64,000 nucleotides of DNA from Nostoc sp. NMS2 (GTDB taxonomy: Bacteria > Cyanobacteriota > Cyanobacteriia > Cyanobacteriales > Nostocaceae). Positions 52,101 through 62,400 of the stretch are shown here, piece after piece. The notes under the pieces were generated by a model. The model was given only the letters and a program-made list of their open reading frames with translations, made no database searches and was not told where the DNA came from. Position numbers and translations under genes: made by a program. The stretch lies in the NCBI RefSeq assembly GCF_017115105.1, contig NZ_JABXKH010000049.1, forward strand, positions 62,001-126,000, read 5' to 3'. Positions within the stretch are counted from its first letter, which is position 1. The number at the start of each line of letters is the position of its first letter.

Positions 52101-53421
52101 CTTCTTCTAAAATGACATGAGCATTAGTACCCCCCATACCAAAAGAACTAACTCCAGCACGGCGAGGGGTGTTATCTGTTTTCCATTCAGTCAGGGTTGT
52201 ATTGACGTAAAAAGGACTGTTGGCAAAATCAATTTTGGGACTAGGTGTCTCGAAGTGCAAACTAGGAGGCAACATTTTATTTTGCAGTGCTAATACAGTT
52301 TTAATCAAACCTGCAACACCTGCTGCTGTATCCAAATGTCCAAAGTTGGTTTTTAACGAACCAATAGCGCAGAAACCTTTTTTATCGGTAGTTTGATTAA
52401 AAGCTTGAGTTAAAGCTGCAATTTCGATTGGATCTCCTAAAGGCGTAGCTGTACCATGAGCTTCAATATAGGAAATTGTCTCAGCATCTACACCAGCTAT
52501 TGCTTGAGCTTCACCAATTACTGCTGCTTGACCGCTAACGCTAGGAGCAGTGTAGCCCACTTTCATTGCACCATCGTTATTGATGGCCGAGCCTTTAATG
52601 ATTGCATGGATGTGGTCGCGATCGCTTATCGCATCCTTTAATCTTTTCAATACCACAATCCCTGCACCGCTACCAGTAATTGTTCCTTGTGCTTTGGCAT
52701 CAAAAGCACGGCAGTGTCCATCAGGAGAAAGAATCATGCCCTCTTGATGCAAATAACCTATTTTTTGAGGAATGTTGAGAGTAACACCACCCGCTAAAGC
52801 CATGTCGCACTCACCATTTAAGAGACTTTGACAAGCTACATGAACAGCAACCAAAGAAGTAGAACAGGCTGTTTGCACATTTACTGCGGGGCCAGTCAAG
52901 TTGAGTTTATATGCAACTCTTGTCGGTAAAAAATCTTTATCGTTGGAAATTCCTAATTGAACAGGGTCAATCGTTGCCAATAACTGATGATTAGGGTAGA
53001 GGTTGTTGAGCAAATACCTACTCATTCCTACACCACCATAAACCCCTATTAAACCATTGTAACTTTGTGGGTCATAACCAGCTTTTTCTACAGCTTCCCA
53101 AGCCAATTCTAAAAATAGACGTTGTTGTGGATCTATTAACTCAGCTTCTTTGGCACTATAAGCAAAGAAATTTGCATCAAACAATTCAATGTCTGATAGA
53201 ACACCGCTAGCTTTTACATAATTAGGATTATTCAGTAAATCTAGAGAAACGCCAGAATTTAGTAATTCTTCATCCGTTAGCCAGGAGATAGATTCTACAC
53301 CATCTCGTAAATTCTGCCAAAATGATGCAATATCTTTTGCACCTGGAAATCTACCAGCAACAGCAATTACCGCTATTTCAGAATTATTAAATTCATTATT
53401 GTTATGCACTAAAATTGTCAT
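49183..53421 (-). CDS. Type I PKS module: KS-AT-cMT-ACP
   Basis: 1412 residues. KS about 12-430 (active Cys in VQTACSTSLVAVH, His in EAHGTATPLGDP and KTNFGHLDTAAG); AT about 530-830 (GHSIGEY nucleophile, HAFHS malonyl-CoA type); C-methyltransferase about 900-1270 with LRILEIGAGTG; ACP near 1350 (GGDSL). No ketoreductase, dehydratase or enoylreductase, so the added unit should stay a beta-keto, alpha-methylated acetate on the aminoacyl chain. Its ATG overlaps the stop of the preceding NRPS gene (ATGA). A nostopeptolide-type pathway also has one PKS module after the Ser-MePro-X stretch. Confidence 0.93.
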   Translation of the reverse strand: MTILVHNNNEFNNSEIAVIAVAGRFPGAKDIASFWQNLRDGVESISWLTDEELLNSGVSLDLLNNPNYVKASGVLSDIELFDANFFAYSAKEAELIDPQQRLFLELAWEAVEKAGYDPQSYNGLIGVYGGVGMSRYLLNNLYPNHQLLATIDPVQLGISNDKDFLPTRVAYKLNLTGPAVNVQTACSTSLVAVHVACQSLLNGECDMALAGGVTLNIPQKIGYLHQEGMILSPDGHCRAFDAKAQGTITGSGAGIVVLKRLKDAISDRDHIHAIIKGSAINNDGAMKVGYTAPSVSGQAAVIGEAQAIAGVDAETISYIEAHGTATPLGDPIEIAALTQAFNQTTDKKGFCAIGSLKTNFGHLDTAAGVAGLIKTVLALQNKMLPPSLHFETPSPKIDFANSPFYVNTTLTEWKTDNTPRRAGVSSFGMGGTNAHVILEEAPTQFKIQNSKFKSEYFLLCLSAKTASALEKTTNNLITHLKEHPEVNLGDVAYTLNSGRRGFNYRRMLICHDLEDAVEPKQVFTNYTEITERSVVFMFPGQGSQYVNMAREIYETETVFKEQVDYCSEVLKPLLGLDLRHILYPSEENIDEVSKQLQQTEIAQPAIFVIEYALAKLWQSYGVQPQAAIGHSIGEYVAATLAEVFSLEDALSLVAARGKMMQQLPTGAMLSIPLPADKIKSLLGQELSLAAINQPLQCVVSGCIVAVDALQNQLAAQGIECQPLHTSHAFHSQMMEPILEAFAERVKKVTLNPPKLPYISNLTGTWITVTQATNPDYYTQHLRSPVLFAQGVEKLLATPEQVLLEVGPGHTLTKLVKRHPGKAAAQIVLTSVRHPQEKQSDLGILFTTFGQLWLAGVKVDWFGFYSQEEYYRLPLPTYPFERERYWIDPPQKAAWGQLQTLPTTSQLWTSLIQAGQKQASVRNAELNELTYQEDRQWLDRLCTAYINSVFQQLGAFSNAKEKYSLENLLAQCHISSRYQQLLSRWLQILVEQGQLQQNEELFTGLVPSSQDYINEHLEEVRARFAASSLVDLDLVQRCGENLATIVVGEQEPLEIFNELVYQKENKGSYSESPLINHYNSILRSSLEQVVKSLPSSINLRILEIGAGTGVSTQALLPVLPPKQTNYTFTDIGSGFLTQAQQKFSDYPFVEYRLLDIDKSPTEQGFEKYSFDVIIASNVLHATQNIDQTLHHVRSLLAPGGFLLVWEITQPKIDFDISWGLLLKPLDDKRRNPGQPFIIKDQWFEALRAQDFVQVAAFPETEAFEHQIIMAQASASTAFSRKSGQKETDQKSEISLQRKPDIFQPEKLSALHSRPNLPNSYVAPRDESEQKIANIWQELLGIKQVGIDDNFFDLGGDSLIAVQVLSRLRNTFYIRLTVASLFESPTIAEIVSKLEIQVESDTSLDAIEREEIAI
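52062..52091. repeat. Tandem heptamers (TTTTGAA) inside the PKS gene
   Basis: Four copies of TTTTGAA encode FKIQNSKFKSE in the linker between KS and AT. It is an STRR-type array tolerated in a coding region. Confidence 0.8.
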
Positions 53422-56400
53422 ATACCACCTTTTTTCTGAGAGCGATGTTGTTGTCTGGATTGTAACTGCTGCTTTCTCAAAGCTTTAATTTCACTATGAG
53501 CTTGAGGACGAGAAGTGTTTTCCTTGGTTGTCTCTTCTTTGTGAGTTTTAGCACTTAAATATTGGCTTAAACTATGTATAGTTGGGTAATTAAACATATT
53601 AACTATTGACAATTCTAAACCAAGTTTTTCTTGCAATTGCTGATTAATTTTTACTAGTAGTAACGAATGACCTCCAAGCTCAAAGAAATTATTGTAAATT
53701 CCTACCTTTTCTACTGCTAATGCTTTTTGCCAAATGCCAGCAATAATTCTTTCTACTTCTGTTTTTGGCATTACATAATCTGATAGTTCTTGATGTAAAT
53801 CTGGGTTAGGCAGAGCGCGACGGTCTACTTTACCGTTAGGTGTCAGGGGTAGGGACTCTAGTATTACAAAAGCGGCTGGCACCATATACCCAGGTAATTT
53901 ATTGGCAAGGAACTGACGCAGTTCATCCGGTGTAAGTGTTACGTCTTTTTGTGGCACTATGTAGGCAACTAAGCGCTTATTACCCGGAGTTCCTTCATGA
54001 GCGATGACACAACATATCTGCACATCACCATGTTGCCCTAATAGTGTTTCTATTTCTGCCAATTCAATGCGGAAGCCCCGAATTTTTACTTGATTATCAA
54101 TGCGTCCTATGTATTCAATGTTGCCATCGGGTAAATAGCGGACTAAATCCCCAGTTTTGTAGAGACGACCAGAACCAAAGGGGTTGCTGATAAATTTTTC
54201 CTGAGTTAGTTCGGGACGGTTGAGGTAGCCTCTTGCTAACCCCACACCACCGATATGCAACTCTCCTGGCACACCCACAGGCACTGGTTGCAAATTTTCG
54301 TCTAAAATATAAACTTGCGTGTTAGCGATCGCTCTACCAATAGATATTTTCTCGTCATCTTCAGTGCATTTTGCGATTGTGGCACAGACAGTAGCTTCTG
54401 TTGGCCCGTAGGCATTGAAGAAGTTTCTGCCAGCAGACCATTGTCTAATTAGTTCAGCAGAACAAGCTTCTCCACCTACAATTATTGTTTGCAGTGCTGG
54501 AAGTTCCTCCACAGGCATAACTGCTAACGCCGATGGTGGTAGTGTGATATTGGTAATGCAGCGATCGCGTAATTGCTCAATTAATGGCTTTCCTGGCAAT
54601 AGAGAGTCTTTTGTTCCCAGGTACAGCGTTGCACCTGACCCCAGAGCCAATACAATTTCCCAGATAGAAGCATCAAAACTGAAAGAGGCAAACTGGAGAA
54701 CGCGACTATCAGAATGCAAGCCAAAAGTCTGAATCTGAGCTTGAGTTAAGTTGCATAGTCCCTTATGCTCAACCATCACACCTTTAGGTCTACCTGTAGA
54801 TCCTGAAGTGTAAATCACATAAGCTAGATGAAAAGCTTTAACTCCACTGGTTGGATTATCTTGATTGTTTTGGGCGATTTGTTCCCAGCTTTCATCTAAA
54901 CAAACAAGTTTTGCTTGACACTCAGGAAGTCTTTGAATAAGTCGTTTTTGAGTCAGCAGCACCGAAACTTGAGCATCTTCTAGCATAAAGCTCAAGCGTT
55001 CTTGGGGATACTCTGGGTCAAGTGGTAGGTATGCTCCACCTGCTTTGAGAATCCCCAAAAGTCCAACCACCATATCTAAAGAACGTTCTACACAAATACC
55101 GACCAACACATCTGGTTTTACACCCAGTGAGCGTAAGTAATGAGCCAATTGGTTAGCACGACAATTTAATTGGTAGTAAGTCAGTTGTTGATTGTCAAAT
55201 ACAACAGCCACAGCATCAGGAGTGCGCTTAACCTGCTCCTCAAACAACTGATGGATAGAGCGATCGCTAGGATAATCTGCCTGAGTGTTATTCCATTCTA
55301 CTAATAACTGCCGTTGCTCAACTTCTGTCAACAGGGGCAATTGTGAGATTTGCTGCTGTGGGTTAGCAACAATTGCAGAGAGCAAAGTGACAAAATGATT
55401 ACTCATCCGCTTAATTGTGCTTGCATCAAACAAATCAGTGTTGTATTCCCACACTCCTATCAGTCCAGTGGCAGTGTTTTGCATTATTAAAGTTAAATCA
55501 AACTTTGCCGTTATCCCTTTACTCATCAATGGACTGACAGTTAACCCACTCAACTCTACTTCAGATATGGGCGCATTCTGGAGGACAAACATTACCTGAA
55601 ATATTGGTGTATGGCTAAGATCCCGTTCTGGCTGCAATGCTTCTACCAGCATTTCAAAAGGCAAATTCTGATGAGAGTATGCGGACAATGCAACTTCTCG
55701 AACCCGAGTCAGCAATTCGCTAAAGCTCGGATTTCCTGCCAAGTTGGTACGCATGACTAAATTGTTGACAAAAAAGCCAATTAACCCTTCTATCTCACTG
55801 CGATCGCGGTTAGCAATGGTAGAACCCACCAAAATATCTGATTGTTTTGTATAGCGATAAAGCAGTGTATTATAAGCTGCCAACAGCGTCATAAAGAGAG
55901 TACAACCTTGCTCCTGGCTCAGTTTTTCCAATCTATCAGTTAACTCAACTGAGAGGACAAACTCTTGATACGCCCCAGCGAAAGTCTGCACAGCAGGTCT
56001 GGGTCGGTCTGTGGGCAGCGACAACAAAGCTGGTGCCGAAGCCAGTTGTTGCTGCCAGTAACTCAGTTGGCTTTGTAATACATCTCCTTGCAACCAGTCT
56101 CTTTGCCAAATGGCGAAATCTGCGTACTGAATCGGCAGTGGCATTAACGATGGGGGTTGACCTTGAGAATAAGCATTGTACAGTGCTGCTAGTTCTTGGA
56201 TAAACACACTCAGCGACCAACCATCAAAGACAATGTGATGTATACACACTAATAAGGCGTGTTCTGTCTCCGACAGCATTATTAATGTTGTCCTGATTAA
56301 TGCTTCAGTTGCTAAGTCAAAGGGTCGTTGCGCTTGTTGTTGCGCTAATTGCTGCAAAGCAATTTCTTTTTCGCTTGTGGATAAATGCTTCAAGTCAACA

Positions 56401-59400
56401 ATCGAGACTGTCCAAGGTGTAGGTGCTAAAGGGTTGGAAATTCCTACTATTCCCTGTTCCCTGTTCTCTGTTCCCTGTTCCCTAATAATTTGAGTTGGTT
56501 GTCCATCAACTGTGATGAAGTTGGTGCGTAACGCTTCGTGGCGATAAGTAATTTCTTGTAAGCTTTGTTCTAAAACTGAAACTTCAAGAGTTCCGACTAG
56601 ACGCAAAGCTAAGGGTATATTATAGAAGGCGCTGTTCGGGTTTAACTTGTCTAAAAACCATAGCCGCGTTTGGGCAAACGACAGTGGTAATTCTGCATCC
56701 TTTGCCCTCGGTAAGATGGCTGATGCTGTTAGTTCTAAATCCTGTTGCTGCAACTGTTGAATATTTTGGGACAACTCTGCAACCGTGGGTGCAGCAAATA
56801 AGCTACGCAATGGTAGTTCTACTTTCAAGCTGGTACGCACGCGGGAGATGAGTTGCGTTGCTAGTAACGAGTGTCCTCCAAGTTCAAAGAAGTTATCATG
56901 TATGCCCACTTGCTCTACTTTTAGCACTTGTGCCCAAATTATTGACAGGATTTCTTCGATTGGGCTGCGTGGGGCGACATATTTGTCCGATAATTGGCTG
57001 TGTAAATCAGGTATGGGCAAAGCGCGACGGTCTAGTTTACCGTTGGGGGTAAGCGGTAGAGCTTCTAAGATAACGATCGCACTTGGCACCATATACTCTG
57101 GTAACTTTTCCTTCAGGAAGCTACGTACAACGCTAACTTTGAGTGTACTTCGACTCCCTTCGACTGCGCTCAGGGCAAGTCGCTCAGTACAAGTCTGCTC
57201 TTTTTGAGGCACAATGTAAGCGACTAGGCGTTTACTTCGACTTCGCTCAGTACAAGTGTTACCAGGAATGTCTTCGCGGGCAATGACACAAGATGCCTGC
57301 ACATCAAGTTGGCTGAGTACTGCTTCAATTTCTCCCAACTCGATGCGGAAGCCACGGATTTTAACTTGATTGTCAATGCGTCCTAAGGATTCGATGTTAC
57401 CGTCAGGTAAATAGCGTGCTAAGTCCCCTGTTTTGTAAAGGCGATCGCAATTAAAGGTTTCCCCTCTGCTCCCCTGCTCCCCTGCTCCTCTGCTTCTTTT
57501 AAAGGGATTAGGGATAAATCTCTCTTGTGTTAACTCTGGTCGGTTGAAGTAGCCTTGTGCTAAAAGGACACCACCAATATGCACTTCTCCTGGTACACCA
57601 ACGGGTACAGGCTGTAAATATTTATCCAGGATGTAGATTTGTGTGTTGGCGATGGGACGACCAATGGGAGGAAGTAGCGGCCAAGTCTTTACTGATTTAT
57701 TCAGAGTAAAGCTGGTGGCTAAATGGCTCTCTGATGGCCCATACTGATTGTGCAATGTACAATTAGTTAGTTTGCTTAACCACTGAGAAATAGCTGGAGT
57801 AATCTGCAACTGCTCCCCAGCAGTAACGATTTCCTGCAAATGACTATTAACTAATTCACTATTAACACCGACTTCAGCTAGTTGTTGTAAGCCAACAAAG
57901 GGGAGAAACATTCTTTCAATTGCTTTTTGTTGGAGAAAACCTAACAAAGCTGAGGCATCTCTGCGTAATTCCTCCCCAATTAAGAACAATGTGCCGCCAG
58001 AACACCAGGTAGTGAATATTTCTTGGAAGGAGACATCAAAGCTAATAGAAGCAAATTGCAGTGTTTTGGCTCCACGAGAAATTTTCAGATTTTCTCGATG
58101 CCACAAGATCAGATTGCCAAGGGCAAGCTGATTCATGGCTACACCTTTAGGTTGACCTGTAGAACCAGAGGTATAAATTACATAAGCTAAATTAGTTGCT
58201 TGCATGTCAGAGATGGGATTATCCTGACTGCACAGCGAAATTAGTTGAGCGTCAGTATCCAAACAAACCAGCTGTGCTTGATGCTGAGGCAATCTGTCAA
58301 GAAGTGATTGCTGGGTCAGCAATACCCTAACTTGAGCATCTTCTAAAATAAAGCTCAACCGCTCAGTTGGATACTCTGGGTCAAGTGGCAGGTATGCTCC
58401 ACCCGCTTTGAGAATCCCCAGTAGTCCTATGACCATCTCTAAAGAACGCTCTACACACAGACCGACTAAAATATTGGCTCCCACACCCAAAGACCGCAAG
58501 TAGTGCGCCAACTGGTTAGCACGGTAGTTTAATTCATAGTAAGTAAGTTGTTGATTTTCATACACAACTGCCACTGCATTGGGTGTAAGCTCCACCTGCT
58601 CTTCAAACAAGTGATAGATGCACTTATCACGGGGATAATCTACCTGAGTATCGTTCCACTCTACAAGTAACTTTTGTTGTTCCGGTTGTGTCAGCAGGGG
58701 CAATTGTGAGATTTGCTGTTCTGGGTTAGCAATAATACCTTCAAGCAATGTAATAAAATGACCCGTCATTCGCTCAATGGTACTAGCATCAAACAAGTCA
58801 GTGTTGTATTCCCATATCCCTACCAGCCCAGTGGCAGTATTGTGCATGATTAAAGTTAAATCAAACCTGGCGTTTGCACCTTTCATTGGGAATGGACTGA
58901 CAGTTAGCCCAGTCAGTTCTACTTGTGATGTGGGCGCATTTTGAAGGACAAACATTACCTGAAACAGTGGTGTATGGCTGAGATTCCGTTCTGGCTGCAA
59001 TGCTTCTACCAGCATTTCAAAAGGCAAATGCTGATGAGAGTATGCTTCCATTGCCATTTCACGAACACGAGTGAGTAATTCGCTAAAGCTAGGATTGCCT
59101 GACAAGTTAGTACGCATGACTAAAGTGTTGACAAAAAAGCCAATTAACCCTTCTATCTCACTGCGATCGCGGTTAGCAATGGGAGAACCCACCAAAATGT
59201 CTTCTGTACCTGTGTAGCGATAAAGTAGTGTATCAAACGCTGCCAACAACGTCATGAACAGCGTCACCCCTTGTTGCTGACTCAGTTGTGTCAGTTTACC
59301 AGTTAGCTCCTGTGAGAGTGCAAACTCTTGATATGCCCCATTGTCAGTCTGCACAGCAGGTCTGGGTCGGTCAGTTGGTAACGACAATAAAGCTGGTGCC

Positions 59401-62400
59401 GAAGCCAGTTGTTGCTGCCAGTAACTCAGTTGGCTTTGCAATACATCTCCTTGCAACCACTGTCGCTGCCATAAGGCGAAATCTGCGTACTGCACAGGCA
59501 GTGGTGCTAACGGTGACGGCTGATCTTGAGAATAAGCATTATATAGTGTCGCTAGTTCTTGAACAAACACACCCATTGACCAGCCATCAGAGACAATATG
59601 GTGCATACACACTAATAAAACGTGTTCTGTCTGGGACAGTACTACTAATGTTGCCCTGACTAATGCTTGGTTTGCCAGGTCATAAGGTTGAATAGCTTGT
59701 TGTTTCGCTAATTGCTCTGTGGCGATTTCTTGTTCACTGTTTGGCAGATGTTGCAACTTAACAACATAGACTGTGCAATTCGGCTGTTTTTGAATAATTT
59801 GAGAAGGTTTTCCATCAATTGCGATGAAGTTGGTGTGTAAAGTTTCGTGGCGATAAATAATTTCTTGTAAGCTTTGTTCTAAGGCAGTTTGATTAAGAGT
59901 TCCAACAATACGCAAAGCTATGGGTATGTTGTAGAAGGCGCTGTTTGGGTTTAACTGGTCTAAAAACCACAAACGCTGTTGAGCATAAGACAGTGGTAAC
60001 TCTGCATTATCTGCCCTTGCTACGATGGGTTGTGCAGATAGTTCTAAGTCCTGTTGCTGCAATTGCCCAATCGATTGCGCCAATTCGGCAACGGTGGCGG
60101 CGGCAAACAATTCACGCAATGGTAGTTCTACTTTAAAAATGTTGCGGATACGTGAAACAAGTTGCGTTGCTAGTAGCGAGTGTCCCCCCAGTTCAAAGAA
60201 GTTATCATATATGCCCACTTGCTCTACTTTCAGAACTTGCGACCAAATTTGCGCCAGCATTTCCTCAATGGGAGTGCGTGGGGCGACATACAATTCTCGC
60301 AGTGTGCTGTCTATATCTGGTTTTGGTAGGGCGCGGCGGTCTACTTTGCCGTTGGGAGTCAGAGGTAAGGATTCCAGCAGTACAAAAGCACTTGGCAGCA
60401 TGTACTCTGGTAGCTTTTCCTTGAGAAACTGTCGCAGTTCTGGGACTATGGGAGATTCTTCTACCTGCGGCACTACATAAGCAACTAAACGTTTGTCGCC
60501 TAGTTCATCTTCTCGCACCACTACCACACTTTCCCATACTGTTGGGTGAGAAACCAGTAAAGCCTCAATTTCACCCAATTCAATGCGGAAACCACGAATT
60601 TTAACTTGGTGGTCAATTCTGCCTAAATATTCAATATTGCCATCAGAACGATAACGTGCTAAATCACCCGTTTTGTATAAATATTTTCCTGTTTCAAAGG
60701 GGCTAGAAATAAACTTTTCTTGAGTCAATTCAGGTTTATTCCAATAACCACGTGCTAATCCCACACCACCAATGTGTAACTCACCACTGACTCCAATGGG
60801 AACAGGTTGTAAGTGTTTATCTAAAATATATATCTGTGTATTGGCAATTGGACGACCAATAGGAACAATTTTCTCATTACTATTGGGTTGACAAGCCCAA
60901 AAAGTTACGTCAATTGCCGCTTCTGTTGGGCCATAAAGGTTGTGTAACTCGGCGTTTAATCTTTCAAAGCAGCGTCGTTGTAGGTCAAAAGATAGCGCCT
61001 CACCGCTACAAATTACCCGTTTGATACTACCACATTTATCTAGTCCTGTTTCTTCTAGAAACACTTGCAACATTGAGGGCACAAAATGAAGTGTAGTAAT
61101 TTTTTCTTGGGCAATTAGTTGAACTAGATAACGGCTATCTTGATGTCCACCTGGTTTGGCTATAATTAAGCTTGCACCTGTCAATAAAGGCCAGAAGAAT
61201 TCCCAAACTGAGACATCAAAGCTGAATGGTGTTTTCTGTAAAACTTTTTCGGTTGCTGTTAGTTGATATGTGTCTTGCATCCATAATAGACGGTTACACA
61301 AGCCTTTATGAGTGTTCATTGCACCTTTGGGCTTTCCTGTGGAACCGGAGGTGTAAATTACATAAGCTAAGTTTTTTGCTGTAACTTCACTAGTTGGGTT
61401 TTCAGGGCTGTAAGCAGCAAATTCTTGAGAGTCGGAGTTAATGCATACTACTTGTGCTTGGTGTGGCGGTAGTTCTTGGACTAGATGTGGTTGCACTAAC
61501 AGCACCGACACTTGAGCATCTGCCAACATGAATGCTAAACGTTCTTTGGGATAAGTAGGATCTAAAGGTACATAAGCACCACCTGCTTTGATAATTGCCA
61601 ATATCCCAATTACCATCTCTAAAGAGCGTTCCATGCAGATACCAACCAATACGTCTGGCTTGACATCTAGAGTTTTGAGAGAATGGGCGATTTTGTTAGC
61701 GCGTTGATTTAACTCTCGGTAGGTAAGTTTTTGATTTTCAAAGATGAGAGCGATCGCATCTGGTGTATGTTCTACCTGCTGCTCAAATAACTCATGGATA
61801 CACTTGTCCTGAGAATAGTCTACTTGAGTGTTGTTCCACTCCACCAACAATTGATGACGTTCTGCTTGACTCAACAGTGGTAATTCTGCAATCGGCGCTT
61901 TGGGATTAGCAACAATTGCTTGGAGTAAAGTTTGAAAATGTTGGGCTATGCGAGCAATAGTTGCTGCATCAAATAAATCAGTACTGTAAGACCATACGCC
62001 CTCTAGACCGGATGAAACTTCCCAGTAGTTCACTTCCAGGTCAAACTTGACCATTTCATCAACTGGCAAGGACATTTGCTGAATAGTTAAACCTGGCAAA
62101 TCCGAAAAAGACTGTGAGGCATTCTGGAGAGAAAACATCACCTGTACCAGGGGATTACGACTCAAATCTCGGTCTGGCTGTAGCTTTTCGACCAGCATCT
62201 CAAAGGGCAAGTCTTGATGGGCATAAGCTGACAAAGTTGTTTGCCGCACTTGCGCTAAAAAGTTAACAAAGCTGGGGTTGCCAGAGAGATCACCCCTTAG
62301 TGCTAGGGTATTAGTAAAAAACCCCATTAGCTGCTCGACGCTCTTGTTGTTGCGGTTAGCGATCGGGGAGCCAACAACAATATCTAATTGACCACTATAA

